A DNA stretch of 64,000 nucleotides from Halichoerus grypus (Eukaryota; Chordata; Mammalia; Carnivora; Phocidae), in assembly GCF_964656455.1 (NCBI RefSeq), contig NC_135723.1, forward strand, positions 98,967,283 through 99,031,282, in the 5' to 3' direction. Shown one piece after another: positions 10,811 through 23,160 of this stretch; within the stretch, counting starts at the first letter, position 1; every line of letters begins with the position of its first letter. The notes under the pieces were generated by a model. The model was not told the origin of the DNA and did not search any database. It saw nothing but the letters and a program-made list of their open reading frames with translations. The translations under genes were made by a program, and so were the position numbers.

Positions 10811-11500
10811 AGCATCACTGAAGGTCCCACTAAGGCACCGCAGGATAGAAGGCAGAATTGTGTGGAACACTCGTGTGTGTGAGTCAAGAGGGAAATCATC
10901 TGATCTTCTCCTTCCAGTTATATCAGTAAAGAGTCTGAAGTTCAGCCCAGCTCTTAACGCTCTCAAGCAAGGAGCAACGACTCCTTGACAAGATGGAAAA
11001 CCAACCACACAGGCTACTGGCTTCCACCCTCCGTGCACCTGGAAATGCCACAGAAGTAAGAGAAGAGTGTGGAGCACGTGAGTAGCCCGATGGGGAAGTG
11101 CCCCAGTGTGGCGCATCGGCCCTCGCAGACCACTGTCCCCCACAACTCCAGCCTGGCCTCTCAGTCGTTGGACTTCAGGGGATGCCCAAGTCCAGCTGCA
11201 TGAGGAGCAAACCTCCAGAGGTGTGGGCAACTTTGCCAGTCCTGAGGTTTCTCTCCTCCTCAGGCTCCAGGGGAGAAACACTCTGAAGAAGGCAGTGTAG
11301 GGGCTGACTATGGAGGTTGCTTGAGGGGCAGGAACAGGGGACCCACGCCAGACTGTCAGCTGTGGGATGGCGGCTCAGGCACAGCCCCCCACATTCTCAA
11401 ATTCACCCATCAAAGTCATGTTTGAAGATGTTCATCTCGGTGATGTTCGTGTGGTGGGGATCTGAAGGGAGTGTGCAGAGGGATTGAGTCCACGTTTTTA
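10811..11500. other. Intergenic, nothing recognised
   Basis: A moderately GC-rich stretch with overlapping short frames on both strands. None resembles a known protein and I see no repeat that I can name. Confidence 0.5.
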
Positions 11501-11504
11501 AAAT

Positions 11505-11640
11505 CGGCACCACCACTTAGTAGCTTCTTGATCTGTGTTGCTTCATCATCTGTAAAATGGGAATAAGAACAGAATTTAGCACATGGGATTACCGTAAGGA
11601 TCAATCAATGCATATGAAATGCTGAGAACAGTGCTTAATG
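11505..11640 (+). mobile_element. MIR fragment
   Basis: The segment 'catctgtaaaatgggaataa' followed by 'acagtgcttaatg' has the order of the MIR 3' half on the plus strand. Confidence 0.75.
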
Positions 11641-11667
11641 TCGCTTTCTAAAAAATGTTTTTAATGA

Positions 11668-11850
11668 GGGACGCCTGGGTGGCTCAGTCGGTTAAGCGTC
11701 TGCCTTCGGCTCAGGTCATGATCCCAGGGTGCTGGGATTGAGTCCCACATCGAGCTCCCTGCTCAGCGGAGAGTCTGCTTCTCCCTCTGACCCTGCTCAG
11801 GCACTCTCGCTCTCTCTTTCTCTCTCAAATAAATAAATAAAAATCTTTTT
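11668..11850 (+). mobile_element. Can-SINE with clear target-site duplication
   Basis: The duplicated site is 'aaaaaatgtttttaatga' at 11650-11667 and a two-mismatch copy at 11851-11868. The head is 'gggacgcctgggtggctcag' and the tail is (AAAT)n then 'aatcttttt'. Confidence 0.95.
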
Positions 11851-11868
11851 AAAAAACATTTTTAATGA

Positions 11869-12624
11869 GTTGTAAACCACCCTAGAGAAATTCTTGCAAA
11901 GGTCCATAAAGGAACATGTATAAGGACCCTTGCGGGGGGTGTCTGTGGGGCCAAGAGTTGCAGGCATCCCATGTGTCTGTCCCTAGAAAATCTGTCATGT
12001 GAGATAAGGTGAACATGCTGTCGTAGACCATACAGTCAGTAGAAGTAACAGACTAGCTACATATACAGCAATCTTAAGTCTTATATCTTAAAAATACAGT
12101 ACAGAGTGAAAAGTGTAAGAAATAAAATGAGATTCATAAAACAATAGAATTTATTAACATGAAAACCTACACACAGAACAACAAAACATTTTGCAAGGGT
12201 ACATGAATAAGGATACATATACGAAAAAAAGACCCTCTATAAAACATGTTACATGTATAAAAAAAATATTATATTCATTACCCGTGGGGGGAAAAGAAAC
12301 AGGAGTGGGGATGGGATGGAAAATAAAGTAAAACAAAACAAGAGAGATTTGGTATGGATGGATGATGATCAGATAACATATTCTGAGGAGTACCAACTTC
12401 ACTCTCAGACTGTAAGGGGGTTGGGGGTGGGGGGCAGGGTGGGAGAGACAGAAGAGGAATCCTGTTGCAGGGGGAGCACAATTAAAGCAAGAACCACAAA
12501 GGACTAATGCTTGGATGTATGGAAGGAAGTGTAACAGCTAATACAGTAATTCAATCAATAAATATTAGTATATGAACAAAGGCAATATGCAAGGAGAGGT
12601 GACAGCAGAGCATTTCTGTTCTTT
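11869..12624. other. Intergenic, AT-rich, no feature named
   Basis: AT-rich sequence with a purine-rich centre around 12285-12470. No coding potential that I trust; it could contain an old L2 fragment but the match is too weak to call. Confidence 0.5.
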
Positions 12625-12638
12625 AAATGCAGTAGCGT

Positions 12639-12824
12639 GGGGGCGCCTGGGTGGCTCAGTTGGTGAAGCCTCTGACTTTTGATTTCGGCTCAGGTCATGA
12701 GATGGAGCCCTGCGTGGGGCTCCACGCTCAGCAGGGAGTCTGCTTCTCTCTCTCCGCCCTTCCCCTCCCTGCCTCTCTTTCTCTCTCTAATATAAGTAAA
12801 TAAAATAAAAAATAAAATAAAATA
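12639..12824 (+). mobile_element. Can-SINE, older subtype
   Basis: The head is followed by 'cctctgacttttgatttcgg', the older variant of the family body. A flanking duplication around 'atgcagtagcgt' (left) and 'atgcagtagtgt' (right, about 12826-12837) is visible. The tail is (AAAAT)n. Confidence 0.92.
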
Positions 12825-12837
12825 CATGCAGTAGTGT

Positions 12838-14687
12838 TCCCGGTATTCTAGAACTGAAAGAAACCAAAGGGAAGAGGATCTGCCTCTCTCCTCCTGCTTT
12901 GCAGGTTAAGACACACACCAACCGCTTCACAAAGATGTAAAGAAGATGAAGTCTCATTTCTCCCGTGTGTGATTTCAAATAAACTACTCTGAGTCTGGAC
13001 TGACCTGCAGATGACTTTGCCCATAGCTGGACTTCGGATTCATGGATGGAAGAACAGACACTAATTGCGAAATAATTATCTTTAACTAGTGCCCAGTGGG
13101 ACCAGCGCCGCATTCCTGCTGGTGATGTTCCTGAAGCTGGGGAGGTGTCACCAATATTTACCTCACTGTAAAGAAAATGTTCCTGGTTAAGTCACGGATC
13201 TTGCTAGAAGCCTGCCTGGGGCTTTGTCAAAAATACAAGAAGCTTCAGTAATATATTTCTGGATGATCAAGTTATAACTCCTCTAAATTAAATTTATAGA
13301 GCTTATTCGCTTTTATCCCGAGCAGTAACCATGGCAGTCCCTTTAAATCATTACACGTGTAGCAGATACATTGATAACCGCCAGACCTGTCATTACCCAT
13401 CTCCATTTCAGCACTGCGGGAGCAAACTCGAAAGTTTAATTAGTATCCCCGTCTGGTGTTATAAAATACAAGGCCAGGACATATGGGAAAGAAAAATGAG
13501 TCAATGTGAATCCTCTTAAAAACATGAAACTGGCAAATAGAGCAAAGCAGATAGCTGAATTTATTCTGAATCAAGTTACTTGCTTTGACACCAATACGGC
13601 ATTAGGTGATTGATTTCGGGGGAAATATTTATTCTCCCCGAGAAGGCAGCTATTCTCAGGAACAACTGAGGGCAAGGAAGGAATCGCAGACATGGGGTCA
13701 TGTGACCCACACATGTGGGTTGCTGCACCAACCAGCTCCACACATAATCCCTAACAGAAGCTCCGAACAGGTGTCCCCAGGGAAACCAGCTTTGGCCTCT
13801 GACACCAACTCTCACGAGGTGGGGAGGGGATAGTAGAGGCAAGTTATCTAAGTGAGGCTACCACTCATCTAATCCTAGTAAGGAGGAACCCAACATTTTG
13901 GGGTGCAAAGCATCTATTCTAACTGTACTCGGGTCAGGAACACGCAGGGGCAGTAACATACTGGTGGATTAAACACTGGCCGGCGAGTCAGTCAAGGGCT
14001 TTAAGAGAGACAGGTGCCGGTCTAGGCATGGTGGGACAGACTGAAGTCACTTTTAATGAGAAGCAGCATGCAGTGGGAGAAATTTTTAGAATAGCAGATT
14101 AGAGAGAATTCTATTCCAGGAAGGTAAGTCATGAAAAGTCAGCCTGGAAAGACAATGGAACCTGTGAAGTCAGTCGGGTAAACTCAACAAAAATGCTGGA
14201 TCCAGCCAGGACCAGTGCTGGGAGGGGGCTTGTATCATCACCCAGGGGGGTCTCCTGACTATCCTGATACAAATGGAAGCAAAGTAGCCACAGAGCAATG
14301 ACCACCCCCATCCTGGACACTGAGGATCAAGGGCACATTCGTGGGAATCTTAACGGACCTCCAAACCCACAGACTCCTCTGAGGGCACCTGTAATTTCTA
14401 TCTGTGCACCATGACTACCCTCCCCCTCCCCCCCGCCCCGGAAGAGATCGGAATGATCCTGTAGTGCAGTTACAGCAGGGACAGGACCCATTCTGAGTAT
14501 CACCCGCATCCTCACCATACGAGGGAGGTGGGTCCTGTGTAACAGCACACAGTGGGAACCCGGCTCAGTACCAGCCTGTGAGCTGAGACAGGGTGAGCGG
14601 CTGTGTCCCCAACTGACTTGGAGCCCAGACGTAAGTGACTCGTGGCCAAATGTCATGATGCGTGTCAATAATAACATGTGATTCGTG
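12838..14687. other. Intergenic, nothing firmly recognised
   Basis: Unique-looking sequence. Short frames on both strands are unremarkable. The part around 13990-14130 may be an old repeat but cannot be assigned. Confidence 0.5.
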
Positions 14688-15137
14688 GGTGTATTTGTTT
14701 CCTAGGGCTGCTGTGACCAATTACTACCAACCTGGATGCTTTAAAACAACAAAAATGTGTTCTCTCCCAGTTCTGGAGCCTAGAGGTTTGAAATCAAGGT
14801 GTCGGGAGGGCCCCTGATTTCTCTCTCTAAAGACTCCGAGAAAGAATCCGTCCTTTCTCTTCCAGCTTCTGGGAGCCCCAGGCGTCCCTCGGCTGGTGGC
14901 AGCATCACACCAGTCTCGTCCCCCTCTTCACATGGGTCTTCACCTGGCCTTCTCTGTGTGCCTCTTCTGCTAAGGAGACCGGGCATATTGGATTAGGGGG
15001 CCACTCTACCCCAGTACGACGTCATCTTAAATAATTCCTGCAATGACCCTATTTCCAAATAAGCTCACATTCACAGTTACCAGGTGTTAGAGCTTCACTG
15101 TATCTCTTAGGGGAACACAATTCAGTCTCTAACAATG
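14688..15137 (-). mobile_element. MaLR-type LTR (MLT1/MST-like), antisense
   Basis: The series 'tgtttcctagggctgctgtg', 'ttaaaacaacaaaaatgtg', 'ccagttctggagcctag', 'catattggattaggg', 'cctatttccaaataagctc' and 'ggggaacacaattcagtc' is the reverse orientation of an ancient MaLR LTR. It is a solo LTR with no coding sequence nearby. Confidence 0.8.
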
Positions 15138-16556
15138 GACAAGGGCCAGTTCTTTTGGGAAGGCCTCGCTAATACCTGTGTATTTGCTCTGTCATGAAAT
15201 CAAACCATACCAGGACCAAACTATGTATGGGCACAATGTAACACGCATTGGTAGTGAAGGTTCAACTATCTTAGGTAGATAAGTCTTATGATAATGCTGA
15301 TACCGTGATAATCAAATATATTAAGAGTTTATTCGTACACATATTGGTGGTCTTATGGATGTATTATTAGTATCAGACTTAGGATAATCAAATGTATTAA
15401 GAGGTTGAGTTAAAGCCTCCTCGGGCTGTAATACCAACGGAATTTCTGGCCTGAGGAACAACTGCATTTAGCTAGCCACCAGCTCATTTCTACACCCAAT
15501 AGTTCTGTAGAATTTATCGTAAAGTACAAAGGATCAAGAGCCAGGTGGGAGCAGAGGGTGAGCTGAGTGGAGCTGAACAGGATAGAGTAGAGATAAGTAA
15601 AGGGGCCTCCAATAAAGAGACTTGGATTGAAACCAGACTCCTTATCCTATGGACAAGAAGGCAGGACAGATTTTTAAGCAAGGGAGTGGTTCACAACAAC
15701 TGACCTTCTTGCTTGACCAAATATTTAAATTCTCAACACCTATGGTATTGCCAAAAAGTCCATTTTCATTTTTAGGTCTACCTTCTGCCCACCCCATCTC
15801 CCAGTCTCATCTGTTCAACCCTGCTCCTCAAGCACACATCCTGTTCCCAGTACCGACACCCCAACTCGCGCACACACACACACGTGTGCGCACTCAGACC
15901 CCCACCCCGTGCTCTTTGCCATCCAATGGGTCCTTCTGGCTTGGACACCCTTGTTCCACTTCTTCACCTGAAATATTCCTAGCAAATCTTTAGGACCACA
16001 GCTCTTTGTTCATATCCTTAGAATCTCCATCACCAAACGGTACTATACTTCCTCTTTCCCTATCAGCCTACCTGCTGACTAAACATGAAAACCAACTCTC
16101 TTTTAATAGTGGTCACGGTCACCAGCAACAGACTTTACCCAGAACCCTCCAGGCCGCCAGGGGTCTATTTCGAGGACCCCCAGGCAAGCTCTCCTGGGGG
16201 AGGAGAGAATCTCACACACGTGCATTTGCTAACAAGCCAGAAATTCTATTTCTTTTGAGTCTCAAAGGGTTTTCATTCTTCAGCATCTCCTAATACATTA
16301 AAAATGCCCTTACCTGCAAATCTCTCATCAGCCAATATTTTAACTAGTATCTGAGGGGGGATCAGGCGACAGTCTGAATGCAGATGAGAAGGGCAGGGCC
16401 AAGCTGGCTAAAGGACCCCACTCGGGGAAGAGGAGAACATGCTAACTAGAATTTGACCTGCATTACTGTTTCCCAAGGAGCAGACTGACTTTTTAGGAGA
16501 GATGCAACCACTGGAATCAGAATTTGGTTTGGAAGATAGTTGTAGAAGTGGCTCTA
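15138..16556. other. Intergenic with diverged old repeat material
   Basis: The 15500-15720 part resembles the same unassigned ancient repeat as 8895-9260 ('attgaaaccagactcc', 'gcaagggagtggttca'). The 15760-16060 part has the look of an L2 3' end. A short (AC)n run sits at about 15867-15882. No gene is seen. Confidence 0.4.
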
Positions 16557-16755
16557 GGGGCGCCTGGGCGGCTCAGTGGGTTAAGCATCTGCCTTTAGCT
16601 CAGGTCATGATCCCAGGGTCCTGGGATTGAGCCCCACGTTGGGCACTCTGCTCAGCAGGGAGTCTGCTTCTCCCTCTCCCTCTCCTCCTCCCCTCTGCTC
16701 ATGTGTGCTCTCTCTCTCAAATAAATAAATGAAATCTTTAAAAAGAAGAAGAAGA
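16557..16755 (+). mobile_element. Can-SINE with (GAA)n tail
   Basis: The head has 'gggcggctcagtgggttaag', and the tail ends 'ctttaaaaagaagaagaag'. A short duplication 'ggctctag' / 'agctctatag' flanks it. Confidence 0.9.
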
Positions 16756-17572
16756 AGAAGCTCTATAGTGCATATTGGTGCCTGGGCTTCAGTTCTCAAG
16801 ACATTATCTTAAACCTCTCCACCCTCTTTATACTACCCTGGAGCAGGAAAAGAGAGGAAGTGCCATCCTCTGAACAGTTACTTGTGAGACAGTCTCAAGA
16901 TTTATTTATTCATAATACCGTACATCCCAGTGAATTTACTGGGCCATTTTACAATAACTTCTATATCCACATCTTGAATAAAGCACATTTCATAATTTAA
17001 CCCTACCCTCTATTTTCCTCCCACCCCTGCTGTTTTGCCTAACTTCTCCCACAGCCTAGGAGGCCGAAGGAGAGGGGCTCAGGACTCAGAGGTGAACTAT
17101 GACCTCCTTTCGCGGACTCTTATTCCTCCCTCTCGTTATCTCTCCCCCTGGGTATTACCTGTCACTGGCGAGTCTTTGCGTGGGCGTGTGTTTTCCTCTA
17201 TAGTGCAATTCCCTACCACCCTCATGAAACCACAGGCACAGCCGGGGATTAATATATTAACCAGGCTTGTCGGAAGCAGACAGGTCTTTTTGCAGCTTTC
17301 CTCTGAGTTACGGGGAAAGACATAAATATGAAAAATGTGCTTTCAACCGTGTTTGCTTGGACCTCTCTTCAGGTCTATCCTGAAAAGCTGGAAGAAGAAA
17401 CTATGAACAGCAACCGTGGTGGAAAAACCAGTCTTGTGGCAACAAGGGTCTATGGCTCTAATTTTTCTTCCCGGAGCCTCTGGGGGGCGCGCTAACGCCT
17501 GGTGATGGTCAAGCAGGTGGGGTGATGACGTCAATTTCCAGCCAGGAAACAAGCCAAGTTGCTTTGTGGTTT
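16756..17572. other. Intergenic, nothing recognised
   Basis: No repeat or coding signal that I can support. Confidence 0.5.
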
Positions 17573-17586
17573 AAAACAAACACCCT

Positions 17587-17796
17587 GGGGCGCCTGGGTG
17601 GCTCAGTTGGTTAAGCGACTGCCTTCGGCTCAGGTCATGATCCTGGAGTCCCTGGATCGAGTCCCGCATCGGGCTCCCTGCTCGGCGGGGAGTCTGCTTC
17701 TCCCTCTGACCCTCCCCCTCTCATGTGCTCTCTCTCTCTCATTCTCTCTCTCTCAAATAAATAAATAAAAAATCTTTAAAAAAAAATAAATAAAAT
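17587..17796 (+). mobile_element. Can-SINE with perfect 14-bp duplication
   Basis: Flanked by 'aaaacaaacaccct' at 17573-17586 and 17797-17810, identical on both sides. The body holds the arctoid-like 'ccctgctcggcggggagtct' segment and the A-rich tail is about 45 bases. Confidence 0.96.
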
Positions 17797-18119
17797 AAAA
17801 CAAACACCCTGATTAAATCAGTAAGAGCCTGGGGAGTGTCCTTTGTACAAAGCCTAACCTGGTAGCATCTGTGCTAAGAGGCTTCAATCAAATCCACAAA
17901 CATACATTAAGCACTGCTGGGTGCCAAGCACAGTGCCGGCCCCGCGAGCCAAACAGAAGGAAACAAGTGACAGCCGGCGTCTCTTCTCTCTACACACGCC
18001 CAAGAAACTCTAACGCTCGCCAGCCTGTAGCAGGTGCTAATTTAAAGGTTCAACCAGAGGTGTGGTAAGGAAAGAGAACAAGGAAAGAATAATCGGAAAG
18101 GCAGCAGAGTTAAAGAGGT

Positions 18120-18340
18120 GAGAATTTGAACCCAGAGCCAGTTGACCGACTCAAGCTTTCCAACAGTTTGAGTTAATCTTACTAATTCTCCAGTTCCTCG
18201 CTTGTAATACGGAGTTGGTACTAATAAACTTTATCGTGTTGTTCTTGAAAGGACTTTCAAAACAGTGCACGTGCCCTTCCCAGCCCAGTGCCTGGCACAC
18301 AGGAAGTGCTCGGTAATCCTCAATAATTTGTTTTCAAATT
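18120..18340 (+). mobile_element. MIR fragment
   Basis: The part 'cccagtgcctggcacacag' followed by 'gtgctcggtaatcctcaa' corresponds to the end of MIR. The upstream part is more diverged. Confidence 0.6.
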
Positions 18341-18397
18341 ATTGTGATATCAGGATATTCTATGACCACAGAATATTTATTTAAAAACTTTTCTTAT

Positions 18398-18588
18398 GGG
18401 CGCCTGGGTGGCTCAGTCGTTAAGCGTCTGCCTTTGGCTCAGGTCATGATCCCAGGGTCCGGGGATCGAGCCCCGCATCGGGCTCCCTGCTCGGCGGGAA
18501 GCCTGCTTCTCCCTCTCCCACTCCCCCTGCTTGTGTTCCCTCTCTTGCTGTGTCTCTCTGTCAAATAAATAAATAAAATCTTTAAAAA
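18398..18588 (+). mobile_element. Can-SINE
   Basis: The head is 'gggcgcctgggtggctcagt' with the shorter 'cgttaagcg' form. The likely target duplication is 'aaaacttttctta' on the left and a T-rich, imperfect copy on the right near 18589-18604. Confidence 0.92.
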
Positions 18589-18604
18589 AAATTTTTTTTC
18601 CTTA

Positions 18605-18922
18605 ATCATGGGTGAACCTTGAAAACATTATGCCAAATGAAATAAGCCAGACATAAAAGGACAAACATTGTATGATTCAGAAATATCTAGAGATGCGTAG
18701 AGACAGAAACGAGATTGGGGTTACCAGGGGCGGGGGGCTCAGGAATGGGAGTTATTTCTTAATGGGCACAGGGTTTCTGCTCGCGGTGATAAAGTTCAGA
18801 AAATGGCAGAGACGGTTGCACAACCATGAGAATGTTCTTAATGCCATGGGATTGCACACTTGAAAATGGTTGAAATGGCAAATTTTTGTTATACACATTT
18901 TACCACAATAAAAAAAATATTC
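18605..18922 (+). mobile_element. Old L1 3' end
   Basis: 'aaccttgaaaacattatgcc' then 'tgtatgattcagaaatatc' and 'cacattttaccacaataaa' follow the order of the terminal ORF2 and 3' UTR of an old L1. Confidence 0.75.
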
Positions 18923-18972
18923 CTTTATGATTTCTAATTGTGGAGGAATAATATAGGCTAGAGACTGTTTTC

Positions 18973-19166
18973 GTTTTCTTTCTTTTTTTTTTAGAGAGAG
19001 AGTGTGCACACGTGCAGGGGGAGGGGGGCAAGGGGAGAGGGAAAGAGAATCCTAAGCAAGCTCCATGTCCAACATGGAGCTGATGCAGGGCTGAATCTCA
19101 TGACCCTGTGATCATGACCAAGAGTCAGGCACTTGGTTTAATCGACTGAACCACCCAGGTGCCCCC
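18973..19166 (-). mobile_element. Can-SINE, antisense, older subtype
   Basis: Flanked by 'aggctagagactgttttc' (18955-18972) and a two-mismatch copy at 19167-19184. The head, reversed, ends 'ccacccaggtgccccc'. Confidence 0.93.
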
Positions 19167-19184
19167 AGGCTAGTGACCGTTTTC

Positions 19185-20884
19185 TAAAGAAACTTCTTAA
19201 AGAGTAAAGTTTCTTTCTGAGTCCACAAACTCAGTCCTCTTAACAGGTGCTACGGGACTCTAGAGTTATCTATCACCCCCTTGAACAGATTAGACGGCTT
19301 CTTGCCCCCTCCCGCCCCAGAGTCCCACTCAGACTCCACCCCCCAGCCCAAGCCAGTGCCCCCAGAGGCCAGTGCACAAGGAGAGGTTCCCAGGTGATGC
19401 TGCTCACTCGCACACACAGGGATCTTTCTGGAGCAAACACAAACCTGAGAAGGATTAACACAGGAGTTTGCACTTCTACGAGACTAGAAGTGGGAGGAAC
19501 ATGGCCTCCTCTGCATTACAGGGAGACAGAAAGACCCGAGAATGTGCTTTTAATCACATCTGTTGGGACAGACAATCACATCTGCTGGTTCTAGTGCATT
19601 CTGGAGCCCGGTTTCCATCTGAAAAGTGAGTACCTCTCCCCAGTCCTGATTTGTAGTAACTTCCCCACAACACCTCCGTTTCTCAAGTACAAAAGACCTG
19701 GGCCAACAAGAAAGCCCCTCAAAAGGGATGGGCTTGTTAGAATTTTTCCTTTAGGCTTCTGTTTTTCTCGTGAGGCTAAATGAGCCAGGAGACCATAAAA
19801 GGTACTTTTCACGTTGTTCTGAAAAATGCAGGAAATGTGTGAGGTCGTTCCCAGAGTGAGGCTGTTCTCAGCGTGAGGTTATAAATCGGGTTGATGGGAA
19901 TCAAGCGCTATGGGAAATGGCCTCTGGTGGGTCAGGAAGGTCCCAGGTGGCAGGTCAGGTACCACCCTGTGCCCTCATGTGGTCCCAGGTCCCCAGAGCC
20001 CTCCTATGGAAATTTCCAGCTCTGCAATTCTGCAGTAAAAGTCTATGAAATTGGTACCAAGCCAAAACAGAAGGATTACATATTTGCGACTGAGCACCAG
20101 GTACAAATTCAGACATCCATCACTCAAGGCTGCTTTGTCCCAAATCACTTGCTGTGGGGGTGTTCTGGCATCAGATAGCCACAGGGACGGAGGTTCTTAA
20201 GGCCTCCTGGTCGTAGCTACAAGACTCAGGTGTTTGAGACCCAATGATAACCCTGAATGGCCACCTTTTCCTTTTTATCAAAATGCTGTTGAAAAAATAC
20301 ACATGTAGAGATAATCGTAGAACTTTTTCTTGGTAGATTAGCAGCCATTGATTTGGGTTTCCTTTCATTCTGATCTTATCCTCAAGTTTTGATTGGGATG
20401 CTTATTTCTAAACCCTGCCTGAACACCCACGAGAAATTGTAACTCTCCCAGGATAGCGCAGGAACTTGAACCTTCAGACTCGCTTTCCTTCTGGGGCAGG
20501 GATAAGGGTCCCTTAAGGGATGGTAAGATACATCACTGGGGGAGGGGGGATGTGAGAGTCACACACAACCTAAAAAATGTCTTTGGAACAGAATAACTGG
20601 TTCCTCCAAAGTCCCCAGCAGGCAAGTTAGCAGGGTAAGGACCAAAACCTTGGCTCCCTTGTGGGCAGAGGGCTGGCGACATTGTGATTTATAATATGTA
20701 CTTGGTCTTCATCAAAGTTTCCTGGCTCACAACTCCCAAAGTTCTTGGGATTCTCAGAATAAAAGAGCAATGGGAGCATCTTCTTAAATATTTGATCTCT
20801 TGTCCTCAGTTCCTGAAATCTCTTCAGAGCCATAAAGGTGAGGTGGGTGCCTCGTTATTCAGAACAAGATCCTTTCCCCACCAG
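19185..20884. other. Intergenic, nothing recognised
   Basis: No repeat family or gene that I can name. Several frames of 60-115 codons overlap on both strands, as expected by chance in GC-balanced sequence. Confidence 0.5.
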
Positions 20885-21475
20885 AGTTTATGTTAATGAG
20901 ATGACTTTTGGAAAACACCTAAGGGTGGAGCTGGTTGCCAGGGGAACCAACCTGCGTTTGGAGAGTTGGAACTTTCAGTCTCACCCCTGACTTCTGGGGA
21001 AGAGAGAGGGGCCAGAAGTTGAATCAATCACGTGACTCCATCGATCATAATAATGAACCCTCCGTTAAAAAACCAGAAGGACAGGGTTCAGAGAGCCTCC
21101 CAGTTGGTGAACACATGGAAACTGGGGGAGAGGATGCGGAATCTCTGAGCCCTTTCCCCCACCCTTTGCCCTGGGCATCTCTTCTATTCTGGCTGTTCCT
21201 GAGTTATATCTTTTTATAACAAACTGGTGGTCTAGTAAGTGAAAGGTTTCCCAGAGTTCTGTGAGCCACTCTAGCAAATGAATCAAACCCAAGGAGGGGG
21301 TGGTTGGAATCTTCCATCTGTCTGTAGCATAGGTGACAGCTGAAGTTGAGTGTTTGGGGACAGTCCCGCAGGACTGAGCCCTTAACCTGGTGGGTCTGAC
21401 ACTCTCTCCGGGTGGATGGTGGCAGAAGTGAGTTGTAGGGCACCCAGCTGGTGTCTGAGAATTACTGGGGGGATG
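20885..21475 (+). mobile_element. LTR-like ancient repeat, copy A
   Basis: Contains 'gagaggggccagaagttgaa', 'gttcctgagttatatc', 'gttctgtgagccactctagc' and 'gactgagcccttaacctg'. The same series, in another version, occurs at 34131-34541 joined to 36435-36890. This is therefore a dispersed family; I believe it is an LTR-type repeat but cannot name it. Confidence 0.6.
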
Positions 21476-21544
21476 GGGGCAGACAGAGTGGGGGAGTGGG
21501 GGACCCTCCTCCACAACCTTGGAGTTGAGTCCAAAAGCATTCTT

Positions 21545-21749
21545 TTTTTTTTTTTTTTTAAAGATTTTTTTATTTATTTATTTGAGAGAGAGAGAATGAG
21601 AGAGCAAGCACATGAGAGGGGGGAGGGTCAGAGGGAGAAGCAGACTCCCTGCCGAGCAGGGAGCCCGATGCGGGACTCGATCCAGGGACTCCAGGATCAT
21701 GACCTGAGCCGAAGGCAGTCGCTCAACCAACTGAGCCACCCAGGCGCCC
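21545..21749 (-). mobile_element. Can-SINE, antisense, perfect 18-bp duplication
   Basis: The site 'gagtccaaaagcattctt' occurs at 21527-21544 and again, identical, at 21750-21767. The long poly-T start and clean head suggest a young copy. Confidence 0.97.
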
Positions 21750-21767
21750 GAGTCCAAAAGCATTCTT

Positions 21768-22699
21768 AGTGAAATGACTGACCAGAATGTGATGGCCCTT
21801 CCCCACCCCAGGAAGGTCTGGCCCATGAGCAGGGACACGATGTCATCACACTGCTTCCTGTGACTTTTATGATAGGACTTCCACTGGAAAGGCCATGGTG
21901 AGGGGGTAGTTCTGCATGCATTATTTATGTGGACTTAAGCCCACCACAAAGTCAGTAGAAAATGGTCAGCATGGAGGGCTCTCCAAAGGCTAGCAAAAAG
22001 GGGGGCCCCGTCCCATCGGCCTTTACCCAAAACCTAAGAGGTCATCATCACAAAACCCATGACCACATGAAGTGTCAGGGACGGAGGGACAAAACGAGCA
22101 AGGACTGGACCAGAGCGACAGAAGGGAAGGGAGAGAGCTGTTCTGGGTGAAGTGTGAAATCAGCAGCCCCCTTGCCTCACTCCAGACGATGTGAACATGT
22201 GGGTGTCACAGGGATGAACGTGCACGGGCCATGGACTCAGGCGTGCAAGGAGTATAACCAAGCTGTGCTTCCTTCAGGAGCCCGGCATGCTGCCATGAGC
22301 AGAAAATGCAATCTGGTCACTTTCTGGTAGATTTGGTTCGTTCAGATTTAGACTCAAATCCAGAGTTCTTGCTCCCCAAGGAGGAGTAGAGGTTCCAGGA
22401 GAGCTGTCATGGCGTCCTGTTTCCTGACGGCCTCTATGGTGATGCCGGACATCCTGCCTGGTCTGCCATCCATCTGTCTCCAAGCCGTCATGGGCTGGGG
22501 GATGAAACCTTGTTCTCGCCAGTCCCCAGACTGGACAGAATCCCCTCATCTGCCACACAGTCCCTGGAGCCAACTGACCGCTTATAGGGAACCACGGGCC
22601 CCTGCTCGTGGGCACAGGAAGCCTTGGCCATTCTCTGCGGGAAACGGGGCCATGACGACAGGAGCCCAGGTGTGTCAGGCAGGTCAGGCCATGGTGAAG
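21768..22699. other. Intergenic, nothing recognised
   Basis: GC-moderate sequence. Long overlapping frames on the minus strand (22274-23018) show no domain or motif and are judged spurious. Confidence 0.5.
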
Positions 22700-23160
22700 A
22701 CTGCATAAATGCTTCCCAAAAGCCCTCGGGGGACTTTGAACAAGGGAGTAACGTGAACATACTTGCCTTTTCAAGTGGGAAGGAAGTAGGCGAAATGGCA
22801 CTAGTTAGACATCTACCCAACAGTTGGAGAGGTGATGGTGGCCGGAAACAAAGTGTTAGCGGTGGAAGCCATGGACGTAGGATGTATTCTGTAGGCAGAG
22901 ACAACAGGGCTTGCTGATGGATTAGATAGAGAGTATCGGGAAAAAGGAGAAGAATCAGTGATTGATTCTGGTTTTGAATGGTGGTGTCATTGATTAAGAT
23001 GGGATAGACTGAGGGCAAGGAAGGAGGGCAACCAAGCAGTCTGTTGGCGAGATGCTAATCATCCATCTCCATGGAGGTAGCCAGTAGGGAATCGGGATGC
23101 CCATTAACAAAGCCTAGTAAAAGAACTTCCAAGAGAAGTTAAGGGATGCTTGATTGCAAG
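22700..23160 (+). mobile_element. Ancient mammalian interspersed repeat, family not assigned
   Basis: Series such as 'caagggagtaacgtgaacat' and 'gggcttgctgatggattagat' recall the same old repeat family as 8895-9260. It is strongly diverged. Confidence 0.45.

Noticed and set aside
10808..11281. 157-codon minus-strand frame
   Set aside because: No similarity recognised, overlaps other frames on both strands, no splice or promoter context.
17587..17660. tRNA-Lys-like gene
   Set aside because: The tRNA-like part is the head of a Can-SINE, one of 26 similar dispersed copies with A-rich tails, not a functional tRNA gene.
22274..23018. Two overlapping minus-strand frames of about 175 codons
   Set aside because: Proline/serine-rich by base composition, no motif, overlap each other and an ancient repeat.
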